A DNA stretch of 64,000 nucleotides from NCBI GenBank assembly GCA_017433615.1, contig JAFRGW010000090.1, positions 1-64,000 of the forward strand, in the 5' to 3' direction. Position numbers and translations under genes: made by a program. The notes beneath the pieces are model-generated. The model was not told where the DNA came from. It searched no databases and saw nothing but the letters and a program-made list of their open reading frames with translations. This DNA is from Eubacterium sp. Its GTDB lineage: Bacteria; Bacillota; Clostridia; Lachnospirales; Lachnospiraceae. Every line of letters starts with the position of its first letter. Position 1 is the stretch's first letter. Shown here piece by piece: positions 7,593 to 14,987 of this stretch.

Positions 7593-8690
7593 TCATACAC
7601 TGACAACTTCCTGCACAACATCCAGCAGATCACTGTCTGTCAGTGTCCGGCAGATTTCTGCGCTTCCGATCTCGCGCAGCAGAATAAATTTAATGCGTCC
7701 GGCTTCCATCTTTTTATCAGAACGCATGGCATTTAAAACAGCATCTGCCTCTAAGCCGGAGGTATACAGCGGCAGCGATGAAGCTGCGAGCAGCGCCCGG
7801 ATCCGAAGCATTTCAGAAGAAGAAATGGTACCGCGCTTCTGATCGACAGAAAGGGCGGCGAGCATGCCGAGCGCAACACAGTGCCCATGCAGCATCCGGA
7901 AGTTTGAAAGCTTCTCGATCGCATGTCCGACGGTATGCCCGTAGTTCAAAATTGCGCGGCGTCCTGTTTCTTTCGGATCTTCGGCAACGACCTGTGCTTT
8001 GATGGCGCAGCAGGTGTGGACCATGTGCGTCAGGGCATCCGGGTCTTTGCTGCGGATCTGTTTGAGATGATCCTCGAGCCATTCAAAGAACACGCTGTCA
8101 CAGATCAATGCGCTTTTGATGATTTCAGCCATCCCGGAGGCAAACTGATCGCCGGGAAGTGTCTGCAGCGTTTCCAGATTCATATAGACCAGACGCGGCT
8201 GGTGAAAAGCACCGACCATATTTTTGTACTGGTCAAAATCGACGCCGGTTTTGCCGCCCACACTGCTGTCAACCTGCGCCAGCAGCGTTGTCGGAACCTG
8301 TACGAAATCAATTCCGCGAAGATAGGTGGAAGCGGTGAAACCGGTAAGGTCTCCGACGACTCCGCCGCCGAGTGCGATCAGCAGATCCTTTCGTTCAAAA
8401 TGGTTTTCGATCAGATACGTATAGAGCTGACGGACTGTGTCAAGATTCTTGTGCTGCTCTCCTGCCGGCATTATATAGGAAAAGACTTCGGCCGGGGAAT
8501 CTTTCAGCGCCTCCATCACTGCTTCCAGATAAAGCGGTGCGACATTGGTGTCTGTCACAATACAGATTTTTCCTGGCTGAAGGCCGGATTGCGCCAGACA
8601 TTCCGCGAGTGCCTGAAAGCTGTTTTGCCAGACTATGTCGTAAGAAAAATCCATTCCACTGGCAGGTCTTTCTATGCGTAGTGTTTTCAT
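7593..8690 (-). CDS. aroB: 3-dehydroquinate synthase
   Basis: AroB converts DAHP to 3-dehydroquinate, the second step of the shikimate pathway, using NAD+ and a divalent metal. The 365-residue protein has the NAD-binding segment LLIALGGGVVGDLTGF, the loop VPTTLLAQVDSSVGGKTGVD and the metal-ligand region YGHTVGHAIE. Start ATG 8690 has GAAAGGG five bases upstream and lies 13 bases after ylmH. No other shikimate genes are nearby; it appears to ride in the sepF-lspA operon. Confidence 0.96.
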   Translation of the reverse strand: MKTLRIERPASGMDFSYDIVWQNSFQALAECLAQSGLQPGKICIVTDTNVAPLYLEAVMEALKDSPAEVFSYIMPAGEQHKNLDTVRQLYTYLIENHFERKDLLIALGGGVVGDLTGFTASTYLRGIDFVQVPTTLLAQVDSSVGGKTGVDFDQYKNMVGAFHQPRLVYMNLETLQTLPGDQFASGMAEIIKSALICDSVFFEWLEDHLKQIRSKDPDALTHMVHTCCAIKAQVVAEDPKETGRRAILNYGHTVGHAIEKLSNFRMLHGHCVALGMLAALSVDQKRGTISSSEMLRIRALLAASSLPLYTSGLEADAVLNAMRSDKKMEAGRIKFILLREIGSAEICRTLTDSDLLDVVQEVVSV

Positions 8691-8703
8691 TATTTCCCTT
8701 TCT

Positions 8704-9507
8704 CTAGATAAAACGTTCCATCCGGACCATCATTCTTCCCTTTTTGGTCTGTTGCAGAACCTGGCAGAATCTGCATTTTCCAAGTCCCCGCACGGAAATC
8801 AGATCATTTTCATGCGGAGGATGCCCGTTGGACGTGACAAGTTTTGCATTTACGAAAACGACACCGCTCTGTACCAGAAGCGCTGCGCGTGAGCGCGGAA
8901 TCCCGAAGGCCAGCGCAATCAGCGCATCCAGACGAAGCGAAGCGACACTTCCGGTATGTTCTTCTGTCTCAACTGCCACGCTGATGCTGTCAGGTGTCTG
9001 CTGTTCCGCAAGTACTTCCGTATGACGCACACGTGTCAATTCATCACAGAGGTAAGAAGCCATGCGTTCAACACAGAAAATGATTGCCGCATTCTCACGG
9101 ATGATCAGATCCCCGATCAGACTTCGCTCAATCCCCAGTGACAGAATACTGCCAAGAAAATCCCGGTGTGACAGGTTCTCTGCATAGCGGGGTGCAGAAG
9201 GCCTGACAGAAATCACTGCGATCGGAAACGGCCAGCCGGGAGCGGCTTCTGCAGGCCATACAGAAGAAGGATTCTCTGAAATATCCGAAAAAGAAAGAGC
9301 ATCAGGGACAAATGCGGCCATCTGACGCTCTGCATCGGAATACCCGCCGGAGATCTGCAGCCGGATTCCGTGTTCCTTCCAGCGGATTCCCCGGAGAGCA
9401 TTTTGCTGATTTAAATCAAGAAAATCACTGAACAGGACAATTCCGCGTGCATAGGCGCGGTCAGCCAGCTCAGTGATTCTTTTTTGAAATTGTTCAATCT
9501 CTCGCAT
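8704..9507 (-). CDS. ylmH: YlmH-family S4-domain RNA-binding protein
   Basis: A 267-residue protein with the YlmH fold and a C-terminal S4 RNA-binding domain (about 190-265, DALIALAFGIPRSRAALLVQ then VFVNAKLVTSNGHPP). YlmH is encoded beside sepF in most Firmicutes. It has been linked to cell division and, in B. subtilis, to ribosome-associated quality control in cooperation with RqcH. It starts ten bases after sepF. Family assignment is clear from both sequence and position. Confidence 0.9.
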   Translation of the reverse strand: MREIEQFQKRITELADRAYARGIVLFSDFLDLNQQNALRGIRWKEHGIRLQISGGYSDAERQMAAFVPDALSFSDISENPSSVWPAEAAPGWPFPIAVISVRPSAPRYAENLSHRDFLGSILSLGIERSLIGDLIIRENAAIIFCVERMASYLCDELTRVRHTEVLAEQQTPDSISVAVETEEHTGSVASLRLDALIALAFGIPRSRAALLVQSGVVFVNAKLVTSNGHPPHENDLISVRGLGKCRFCQVLQQTKKGRMMVRMERFI

Positions 9508-9517
9508 ATTTGTCAGA

Positions 9518-10117
9518 TCAGAAACCGGAACGGATCGAAGGAATTCCGCCGTTCAGGATATCCTGAATGTCACCGGAAATCTCAACATTTGCCGGTGTGA
9601 GAATAAAGATGTAGCTGGAAACCTTCTGAAGGCTTCCGTCAATTGCATAGCAGGTACCGCAGGCAAAATCGATAATTCTCTGAGCGAGTTCTACATCAAT
9701 TCCTTCAAGGTTCAGAACAACCGTACAGTTTGAAAGCAGTGTATCTGCTATTTCACGTGTATTTTCCATTGAAGTCGGGCGGATCACAGATACCTCCATC
9801 TCACCGCGGGCAGCTGTCTGTTTTTTCATCGGGGTTACTTTGGATGAAGCAGTCGAAGATGCTCTTGAAGTGCGGACTGTGCGGGCTTCGGTCCGGACAG
9901 TCGATCTGCCGGTATCAGTCAGAAGATCGTCATCCTGGTCGTTCATCTTGCGGAAAAAGCGGCTTTTCGGTTTCTCGGCCGGCTCTTCCGGGAGCGGCGC
10001 TTCTTCTACGATGGGATCCTCTTCCTCATCATATTCTTCTTCATCGAAGAACTGATCATCGTCATCATAATCATCATTTAATCGTACTGCATTCAGGAAC
10101 TTATCTAAAAAACTCAT
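9518..10117 (-). CDS. sepF: Cell division protein SepF
   Basis: SepF tethers FtsZ filaments to the membrane at the division site. The N-terminal amphipathic helix is MSFLDKFLNAVRL. It is followed by a long acidic and then Ser/Thr/Arg-rich linker (about 15-100) and the conserved SepF domain (about 105-199: VIRPTSMENTREIADTLLSN, NLEGIDVELAQRIIDFACG, SSYIFILTPANVEISGD). Length 199 is slightly above the usual 150-180 because of the linker. It sits between yggS (14-base gap) and ylmH (10-base gap). Confidence 0.97.
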   Translation of the reverse strand: MSFLDKFLNAVRLNDDYDDDDQFFDEEEYDEEEDPIVEEAPLPEEPAEKPKSRFFRKMNDQDDDLLTDTGRSTVRTEARTVRTSRASSTASSKVTPMKKQTAARGEMEVSVIRPTSMENTREIADTLLSNCTVVLNLEGIDVELAQRIIDFACGTCYAIDGSLQKVSSYIFILTPANVEISGDIQDILNGGIPSIRSGF

Positions 10118-10131
10118 TGGTTATGCTCCTA

Positions 10132-10830
10132 TCATTTGTCGTAATTACGTGCACCGAATATTGCGGTTCCGATCCGGACGAATGTTGCACCTTCTTCAAT
10201 CGCAACTTCAAAATCGCCGGTCATCCCCATGCTCAATTCACACATAGATACATTATTAATGTTTTTTTCGGCAATGTCAACACTTAATTCTTTCAGGCGG
10301 CGGAAAACCGGACGATTCTCCTCCGGATCATCGACAAAAGGAGCAATTGTCATGAGACCTCTGACACGCACATGCGGGAGCAGCGCGATCTCCTGGATAA
10401 TGGCGGCAGTCTCTTCCGTGCGTGCGCCGAATTTACTCTCCTCTTCTGCGACATTTACTTCAAACAGAACCGGTACAACCAGATCCTTTTTGGCTGCCTC
10501 TTTCTCGATCACCTGCGCAAGCTTCAGCGAATCGACAGAATGAATCATACATGCTTTATCAATCACCTGGCGCACCTTATTGGTCTGCAGATGTCCGATC
10601 ATATGCCAGCGTATGTCATCCGGAAGAACAGGCTGTTTCGCACAGATTTCCTGAACCTTGTTCTCTCCAAAATCACGAACACCATCGCTGTAAATTTCTT
10701 CCAGCATCGGAACCGGCTTCGTCTTACTGACGGCAATGAGCGTCACATCACTGCGCTCCCTGCCGGCCCGCGCACACGCGGCCGCAACCCGTGCCTCGAC
10801 CCTCTCCAGATTCGTTGTTAATTCTCCCAT
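10132..10830 (-). CDS. PLP-homeostasis protein YggS/YlmE/PROSC
   Basis: A 232-residue PLP-binding TIM-barrel protein that balances free pyridoxal phosphate; no catalytic activity is known. Lys36 in LIAVSKTKP binds PLP. Other family motifs are FGENKVQE, WHMIGHLQTNK and the end EGATFVRIGTAIFG. Start ATG 10830 (MGELTTN) fits homologues; the longer reading to 10869 is not conserved and touches the preceding gene's stop. It occupies the usual place just upstream of sepF. Confidence 0.94.
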   Translation of the reverse strand: MGELTTNLERVEARVAAACARAGRERSDVTLIAVSKTKPVPMLEEIYSDGVRDFGENKVQEICAKQPVLPDDIRWHMIGHLQTNKVRQVIDKACMIHSVDSLKLAQVIEKEAAKKDLVVPVLFEVNVAEEESKFGARTEETAAIIQEIALLPHVRVRGLMTIAPFVDDPEENRPVFRRLKELSVDIAEKNINNVSMCELSMGMTGDFEVAIEEGATFVRIGTAIFGARNYDK

Positions 10831-10869
10831 AATTATCTTCTTTCTAACATATAGAATCAATAAATCCAT

Positions 10870-12207
10870 TCAGTGCAGAATATCCGACTCTTTCACCCGG
10901 TCCCCGTTCCGCACAATGTAATCATACTGCGTCACGCCAAATGAAGTACCTTCTGCAATAATACACGATTCATCATCTTCATCCAAAATCTGGATCTTCC
11001 GGAATACAGCATAACCCTTATTGGTTGAATAAACGCCTTTCAGCTTTGCAGTTGTGCCGATCTGGAATCGTTCATCCGAATCCGGTTTGACCAGAACATC
11101 TCCCCGGCTGAAGGTTTCTGTATCAACAAAGTAATATGCGATATCCGCCTGATTGACAGGTTTTGTTTCCTCGTACAGTGTGGCTTCAACAAAAGAAGTA
11201 GATACCACCCCGTTTTCATCCGTCACTTCTTTCAGGAAACCGGAATCGCCGGAATCGCCGCCTTCAGTGACAAATGTCACCGGTACTGCAAAAAACGTTT
11301 TTTCGATGACGGCGGATTTCGGTATTTTAAGTCCCGTAACCGTATTGGTGACGAGTTCGACATTCAGAAACCGGTCATTGCAATAGCGGACCATTCCATC
11401 GGTAAAGGTGATTTCCGCGTAGTGCACACCATCTGAATCGAAAAAGCGCAAATCGCCCGTCTCTGAGAGTCCGTCTTTGGCAAAGCGGACACGGATTCGT
11501 GTCCGGTCGGAATCCGTCAGCCGCTTATACTGATGATCCGAGAGCGCAATCACAATGGACCAGTCCTCACTGTCGATCAGACGGTAAACAGGGCTGCCGG
11601 ATGACACGCTGGCATCACTTTTCAGCTGATTTTTGTGATACGATTTCGTATAAAAATCATCTGAAGTGATCTGATCAGCTGTTTTACTCTCATAACCGTC
11701 ACTTGAATAAGATATGATACCGTCCGCGCCGGCATAATAAAGTTTGCCGTCTGTCGCAGCAAATTCTGAAGCGCCGTAAACACTGGTGTCGAGCGAAAAC
11801 TTCAGGTCATAGACACTGCGGAACTGATTGCGGTCGTATGCTCTTGCGTAGCGGTCTGCCAGCTGGCGGATCTGTGCCAGATCGTCGGATGTGATGGCAT
11901 GTTTTTTGACGAGATCCTGCTGCGGACTGACGATGCACACCGCCTCTTCCCGGGCCGCTTTCATGCCGTCAGCTATGAAATAATTCACATATCCGTCGGA
12001 ATCTGCCTTTACAATATGTTCGCTTCGCAGTGCGATTGCCGCATACGTCTCATTCTTGGACAGCGTACCGGAAGTGACCTGATAGGTTTCCGTGTGTACC
12101 CGCGTAAGATAAAGAACCATGGTAATAACGAGGTACAGTACCAGTGCCCCGAAAATCACAATTCCAATATTCAGATGGAATCCGCTGTGTTTCTGCTTCT
12201 TCGCCAA
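10870..12207 (-). CDS. HlyD-like envelope protein of the sepF operon
   Basis: A 445-residue protein with a short cytoplasmic N-terminus, one membrane helix (about 15-36, IVIFGALVLYLVITMVLYL) and a large extracytoplasmic beta-rich part resembling HlyD/periplasmic adaptor proteins. Clostridial genomes carry such a gene upstream of yggS-sepF; its role is not established. No ABC transporter or outer-membrane partner is present, so an export role is unsupported and a division-site or envelope role is a guess. I place the start at TTG 12207: AGGAG lies seven bases before it, while the ATG at 12240 has no ribosome binding site and falls in the hairpin. Confidence 0.72.
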   Translation of the reverse strand: MAKKQKHSGFHLNIGIVIFGALVLYLVITMVLYLTRVHTETYQVTSGTLSKNETYAAIALRSEHIVKADSDGYVNYFIADGMKAAREEAVCIVSPQQDLVKKHAITSDDLAQIRQLADRYARAYDRNQFRSVYDLKFSLDTSVYGASEFAATDGKLYYAGADGIISYSSDGYESKTADQITSDDFYTKSYHKNQLKSDASVSSGSPVYRLIDSEDWSIVIALSDHQYKRLTDSDRTRIRVRFAKDGLSETGDLRFFDSDGVHYAEITFTDGMVRYCNDRFLNVELVTNTVTGLKIPKSAVIEKTFFAVPVTFVTEGGDSGDSGFLKEVTDENGVVSTSFVEATLYEETKPVNQADIAYYFVDTETFSRGDVLVKPDSDERFQIGTTAKLKGVYSTNKGYAVFRKIQILDEDDESCIIAEGTSFGVTQYDYIVRNGDRVKESDILH

Positions 12208-12227
12208 ATCAGTTCTCCTGACATCAG

Positions 12228-12273
12228 ACAAGCTGAGCATGGTTACGGATGTCCGCCATCATACTCAGCTTGT
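12228..12273. other. Leader hairpin before the HlyD-like gene
   Basis: ACAAGCTGAGCATG (12228-12241) and CATACTCAGCTTGT (12260-12273) pair over 14 positions with one wobble. On the minus strand the hairpin ends nine bases before the AGGAG of the HlyD-like gene and has no T-run. On the plus strand it is followed by GTTTTTAG, so it could terminate antisense transcription. A role in translation control is possible. Confidence 0.55.
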
Positions 12274-12318
12274 GTTTTTAGCACTTCTTAACGGAATTGA
12301 GAATCCGCTGTGAAATGT

Positions 12319-12738
12319 TCAAAGTGCTTCTATTACTTTTTCCTGCAGCGCAGGTGACAGCTCTTCTTTGTCTTTCGAGATACTCAGGATAAAGTCGACA
12401 TGGTACAGACTGCTGATATTATCAATCTCAGAAATAACAGAATCAAGTGTGTCATCCGAAACCTTTGCCAGACGGATGAAATTGTCCGCATAGACCTTCT
12501 CCAGATCATGATCCTGTGAGATGATTCCACAGATAAAGCCAATAAACTCGTCACTGCTCTTGAGCGGGTATTTGGACAGATCAATCAGACGAATCCGGTT
12601 GTTGAGTTCATACATTTTACTGGAACTTTTATCTAAATAAACAACGTTTCCAGATGCTTCTTTAATTGCTGTATTTGCCTGCTCAAGCAAATACCGTGTC
12701 TTTCCTTTTCCCTCGTTTCCGACAACGAACTGAACCAT
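12319..12738 (-). CDS. Small P-loop protein of unknown function
   Basis: A 139-residue soluble protein with a Walker A motif at its very N-terminus (GNEGKGKT, residues 7-14) and a following strand VVYLDK; no convincing Walker B. Similar clostridial proteins are sometimes labelled as PilT-like, but it lacks the PilT domains and there are no pilus genes here. It has its own consensus promoter (12787-12815) and AAGGAGGG before ATG 12738. It sits between the sepF operon and the rod-shape operon, reading the same way, which suggests but does not show an envelope link. Function unknown. Confidence 0.75.
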   Translation of the reverse strand: MVQFVVGNEGKGKTRYLLEQANTAIKEASGNVVYLDKSSSKMYELNNRIRLIDLSKYPLKSSDEFIGFICGIISQDHDLEKVYADNFIRLAKVSDDTLDSVISEIDNISSLYHVDFILSISKDKEELSPALQEKVIEAL

Positions 12739-12786
12739 AAGCGGTGCCCTCCTTGTTTATAATTTAAGCATTGTTCGTATAACAAT

Positions 12787-12815
12787 ATTATAGTGTCTGG
12801 TGAATGAAATTACAA
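12787..12815 (-). promoter_or_regulatory. Sigma-A promoter of the small P-loop gene
   Basis: On the minus strand TTGTAA (12810-12815) and a perfect TATAAT (12787-12792) have a 17-base spacer. It lies directly after the end of the carboxypeptidase gene and about 50 bases before the P-loop gene start. Confidence 0.75.
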
Positions 12816-12820
12816 GTCTT

Positions 12821-13840
12821 TTAAGCGTTGGTCTCTGTAAGCAGTGTGTCCATGTCTTCATAGAGCACGGTTTTGTTCGGTGCGTTCATGACAATCGCAA
12901 TGTACGGAACGCCGTACTGGTTCTGCACGGCCAGTGCGAGACAGCTTCCCGCCTCATCTGTTGTACCGGTTTTGCCGGCCATAATCGTGACATTCTCCGG
13001 AATATCGTGCTCTCCGCTTAAGTATTTATCGGTGGCGTCCAGATTGTAGGTGCGGATCTTTCCGTCCTGGCCGGTAACCTCCAGCTTATAGATGGAGTTC
13101 TTCATGATGTCTGTGATCTCAGTATGTTTCGCAGCCTCATTCAGCATCAGGTAAACGTCGTATGGCGTCGTGTAATGCTCATCATCGTGCAGACCGTGCG
13201 GATTTGCAAAGTGTGTTCCGGTCATGCCCAGCTTTGCGGCTTCCTCGTTCATCAGCAGGACGAACCGGTCTACATCGCCGCCGATCTGTCTGGCAATTGC
13301 CATGGCCGCATCATTTGCAGAGTAAACCAGCAGCGCAGAAAACAGCTGCTGCATGGTAACCGTATCGCCTACCTCCAGACCGGCCAGCTGAGAATCCGCC
13401 TCCATATTGACATCGTCACTTGTAATGGTGACGCGGTCTTCCGGGTTGGCATAACGGATATACAGGATTGCCGTCATGATCTTGGTGATACTGGCAGGAT
13501 AAATCCGGTCGTAAATATTACAGGAAAACTTTGCCTCACAGGTTTCGAGATTAAAGAGCAGTCCATGCTCCTGCGGATACTGAAACGTGACATTCAGAAG
13601 ATCCACATTGCTCTCAGATACACACAGGTTCTTTGCAAACGGAACGGCTGTGGCAGCCTCGGCGATTTCTGCGCCGCGGCTTCCCGGCATCTCGTATGCG
13701 GCCGTGAGATCCATGGGATCATCTGATGTATTAAAATATAGATAACCGACGATGCCAAGCAAAACCAGAATGACCGTGATGAAAATGATCATCATGTTTC
13801 TGACAAGTTTCTGCTGACGTCTTTTACGTGAAGTTGACAT
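12821..13840 (-). CDS. D-alanyl-D-alanine carboxypeptidase (S11 family)
   Basis: A low-molecular-weight penicillin-binding protein that removes the terminal D-Ala of peptidoglycan stem peptides. It is 339 residues with one N-terminal membrane helix (about 15-36), a linker and the S11 domain carrying Ser117-X-X-Lys120 (SITK), Ser174-X-Asn176 (SAN) and Lys290-Thr-Gly (KTGTT). It lacks the C-terminal amphipathic anchor of DacA; the N-terminal helix anchors it instead. It lies 11 bases after rodA and is the last gene of the rod-shape run, so it probably acts with that machinery. Confidence 0.93.
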   Translation of the reverse strand: MSTSRKRRQQKLVRNMMIIFITVILVLLGIVGYLYFNTSDDPMDLTAAYEMPGSRGAEIAEAATAVPFAKNLCVSESNVDLLNVTFQYPQEHGLLFNLETCEAKFSCNIYDRIYPASITKIMTAILYIRYANPEDRVTITSDDVNMEADSQLAGLEVGDTVTMQQLFSALLVYSANDAAMAIARQIGGDVDRFVLLMNEEAAKLGMTGTHFANPHGLHDDEHYTTPYDVYLMLNEAAKHTEITDIMKNSIYKLEVTGQDGKIRTYNLDATDKYLSGEHDIPENVTIMAGKTGTTDEAGSCLALAVQNQYGVPYIAIVMNAPNKTVLYEDMDTLLTETNA

Positions 13841-13851
13841 GCTGCATTCTC

Positions 13852-14970
13852 CTAAACCATGTAGTAATTACGATTCTGCAGTCCGACATTGAGTACGAAA
13901 CCAATGCCCATGTACATGCAGAAAAGGGAAGTCAGACCATAGCTGACAAAAGGAAGCGGGGTGCCGGTATTCGGGAACAGTCCCGTCGCGACGCAGATAT
14001 TGATGAAGCTCTGTATGGCGATCATCGATGCCACGCCGCTGCAGATCAGCGTCCCGGAGAGATCTTTCGCCCTCCTTCCGGTCAGCAGGCACTGCAGTAC
14101 AATCAGAAACAGCAGAAGGATAATGACAAAGCATCCGACAAATCCAAGCTCCTCTCCGGCCACGGCAAATATGAAGTCATTCTGCAGCTCGGCGACGAAA
14201 TTACCGCGGTTTGAGGAAGAAACCTCATTGTTGTTGAGCCCTTTGCCGGTCAGCTGACCGGAACCGATTGCAGTGATGGAATTGCGCTGCTGGATCGCCG
14301 ACTCCGAGTACTCTTCTTCATCTCCTTCAAAGAATGTCATGATTCTGTTCCGCTGGTATTCCTTGATAATCGGCAGATTGGTCTGCGTGACCAGCAGCAG
14401 GAAGATGGCTGCGGCAGGGATCACAATGAGCAGGATCGTCCCGATTCGCCGGTAGCTGAGTCCCGCCACATAGATCAGCAGAAAGAATATCAGCATAATC
14501 GTAATTGTGTTTTTCAGATCCGGCTGCATGGCAATCAGCGCAAGCGGCGGAAGCAGCAGCAGGATGGATTTCATTATATTTGCCGGCGTGTTGATGGCTT
14601 CTTCGTTTTTCATGAAATACATGGCAAAAAACAGAATCAGAAAGATTTTTGCCAGTTCTGTCGGCTGAAACTGGAAACTGCCGATCTGCAGCCAGCGTGA
14701 GGCGCCTTTGCGGGCATCACCGGTCAGAAGTACGACAATCAGCAGCACAAGATTGATCCCGTACAGAATCCGGGAAAAATTGAGTATCCAGCTGTAGTCA
14801 AACAAAGACACAACCACCATGATCACAGCACCTGCAATGGCGCCGTACATCTGTCTGGAACGAAGGGACGGATCCGCAGACCCGACCAGCATGATGCCCA
14901 GCACACTGAGTGCGGCGACCAGCAGGATCAGTATGAAATTATAATCCTTAAGTTTGTATTGAGACAGCAT
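13852..14970 (-). CDS. rodA: SEDS peptidoglycan glycosyltransferase RodA
   Basis: RodA polymerises lipid II into glycan strands during side-wall elongation, in complex with the class B PBP encoded next to it. The 372-residue protein has about ten membrane helices and SEDS motifs: GASRWLQIGSFQFQPTELAK, then LIAMQPDLKN, and AVAGEELGFVGC and TGTPLPFVSYGLTSL near the end. The neighbouring PBP2 and MreBCD genes favour RodA over FtsW. The gene lies 17 bases after mrdA. Confidence 0.94.
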   Translation of the reverse strand: MLSQYKLKDYNFILILLVAALSVLGIMLVGSADPSLRSRQMYGAIAGAVIMVVVSLFDYSWILNFSRILYGINLVLLIVVLLTGDARKGASRWLQIGSFQFQPTELAKIFLILFFAMYFMKNEEAINTPANIMKSILLLLPPLALIAMQPDLKNTITIMLIFFLLIYVAGLSYRRIGTILLIVIPAAAIFLLLVTQTNLPIIKEYQRNRIMTFFEGDEEEYSESAIQQRNSITAIGSGQLTGKGLNNNEVSSSNRGNFVAELQNDFIFAVAGEELGFVGCFVIILLLFLIVLQCLLTGRRAKDLSGTLICSGVASMIAIQSFINICVATGLFPNTGTPLPFVSYGLTSLFCMYMGIGFVLNVGLQNRNYYMV

Positions 14971-14987
14971 ATGTTTTTACCTGTGTA

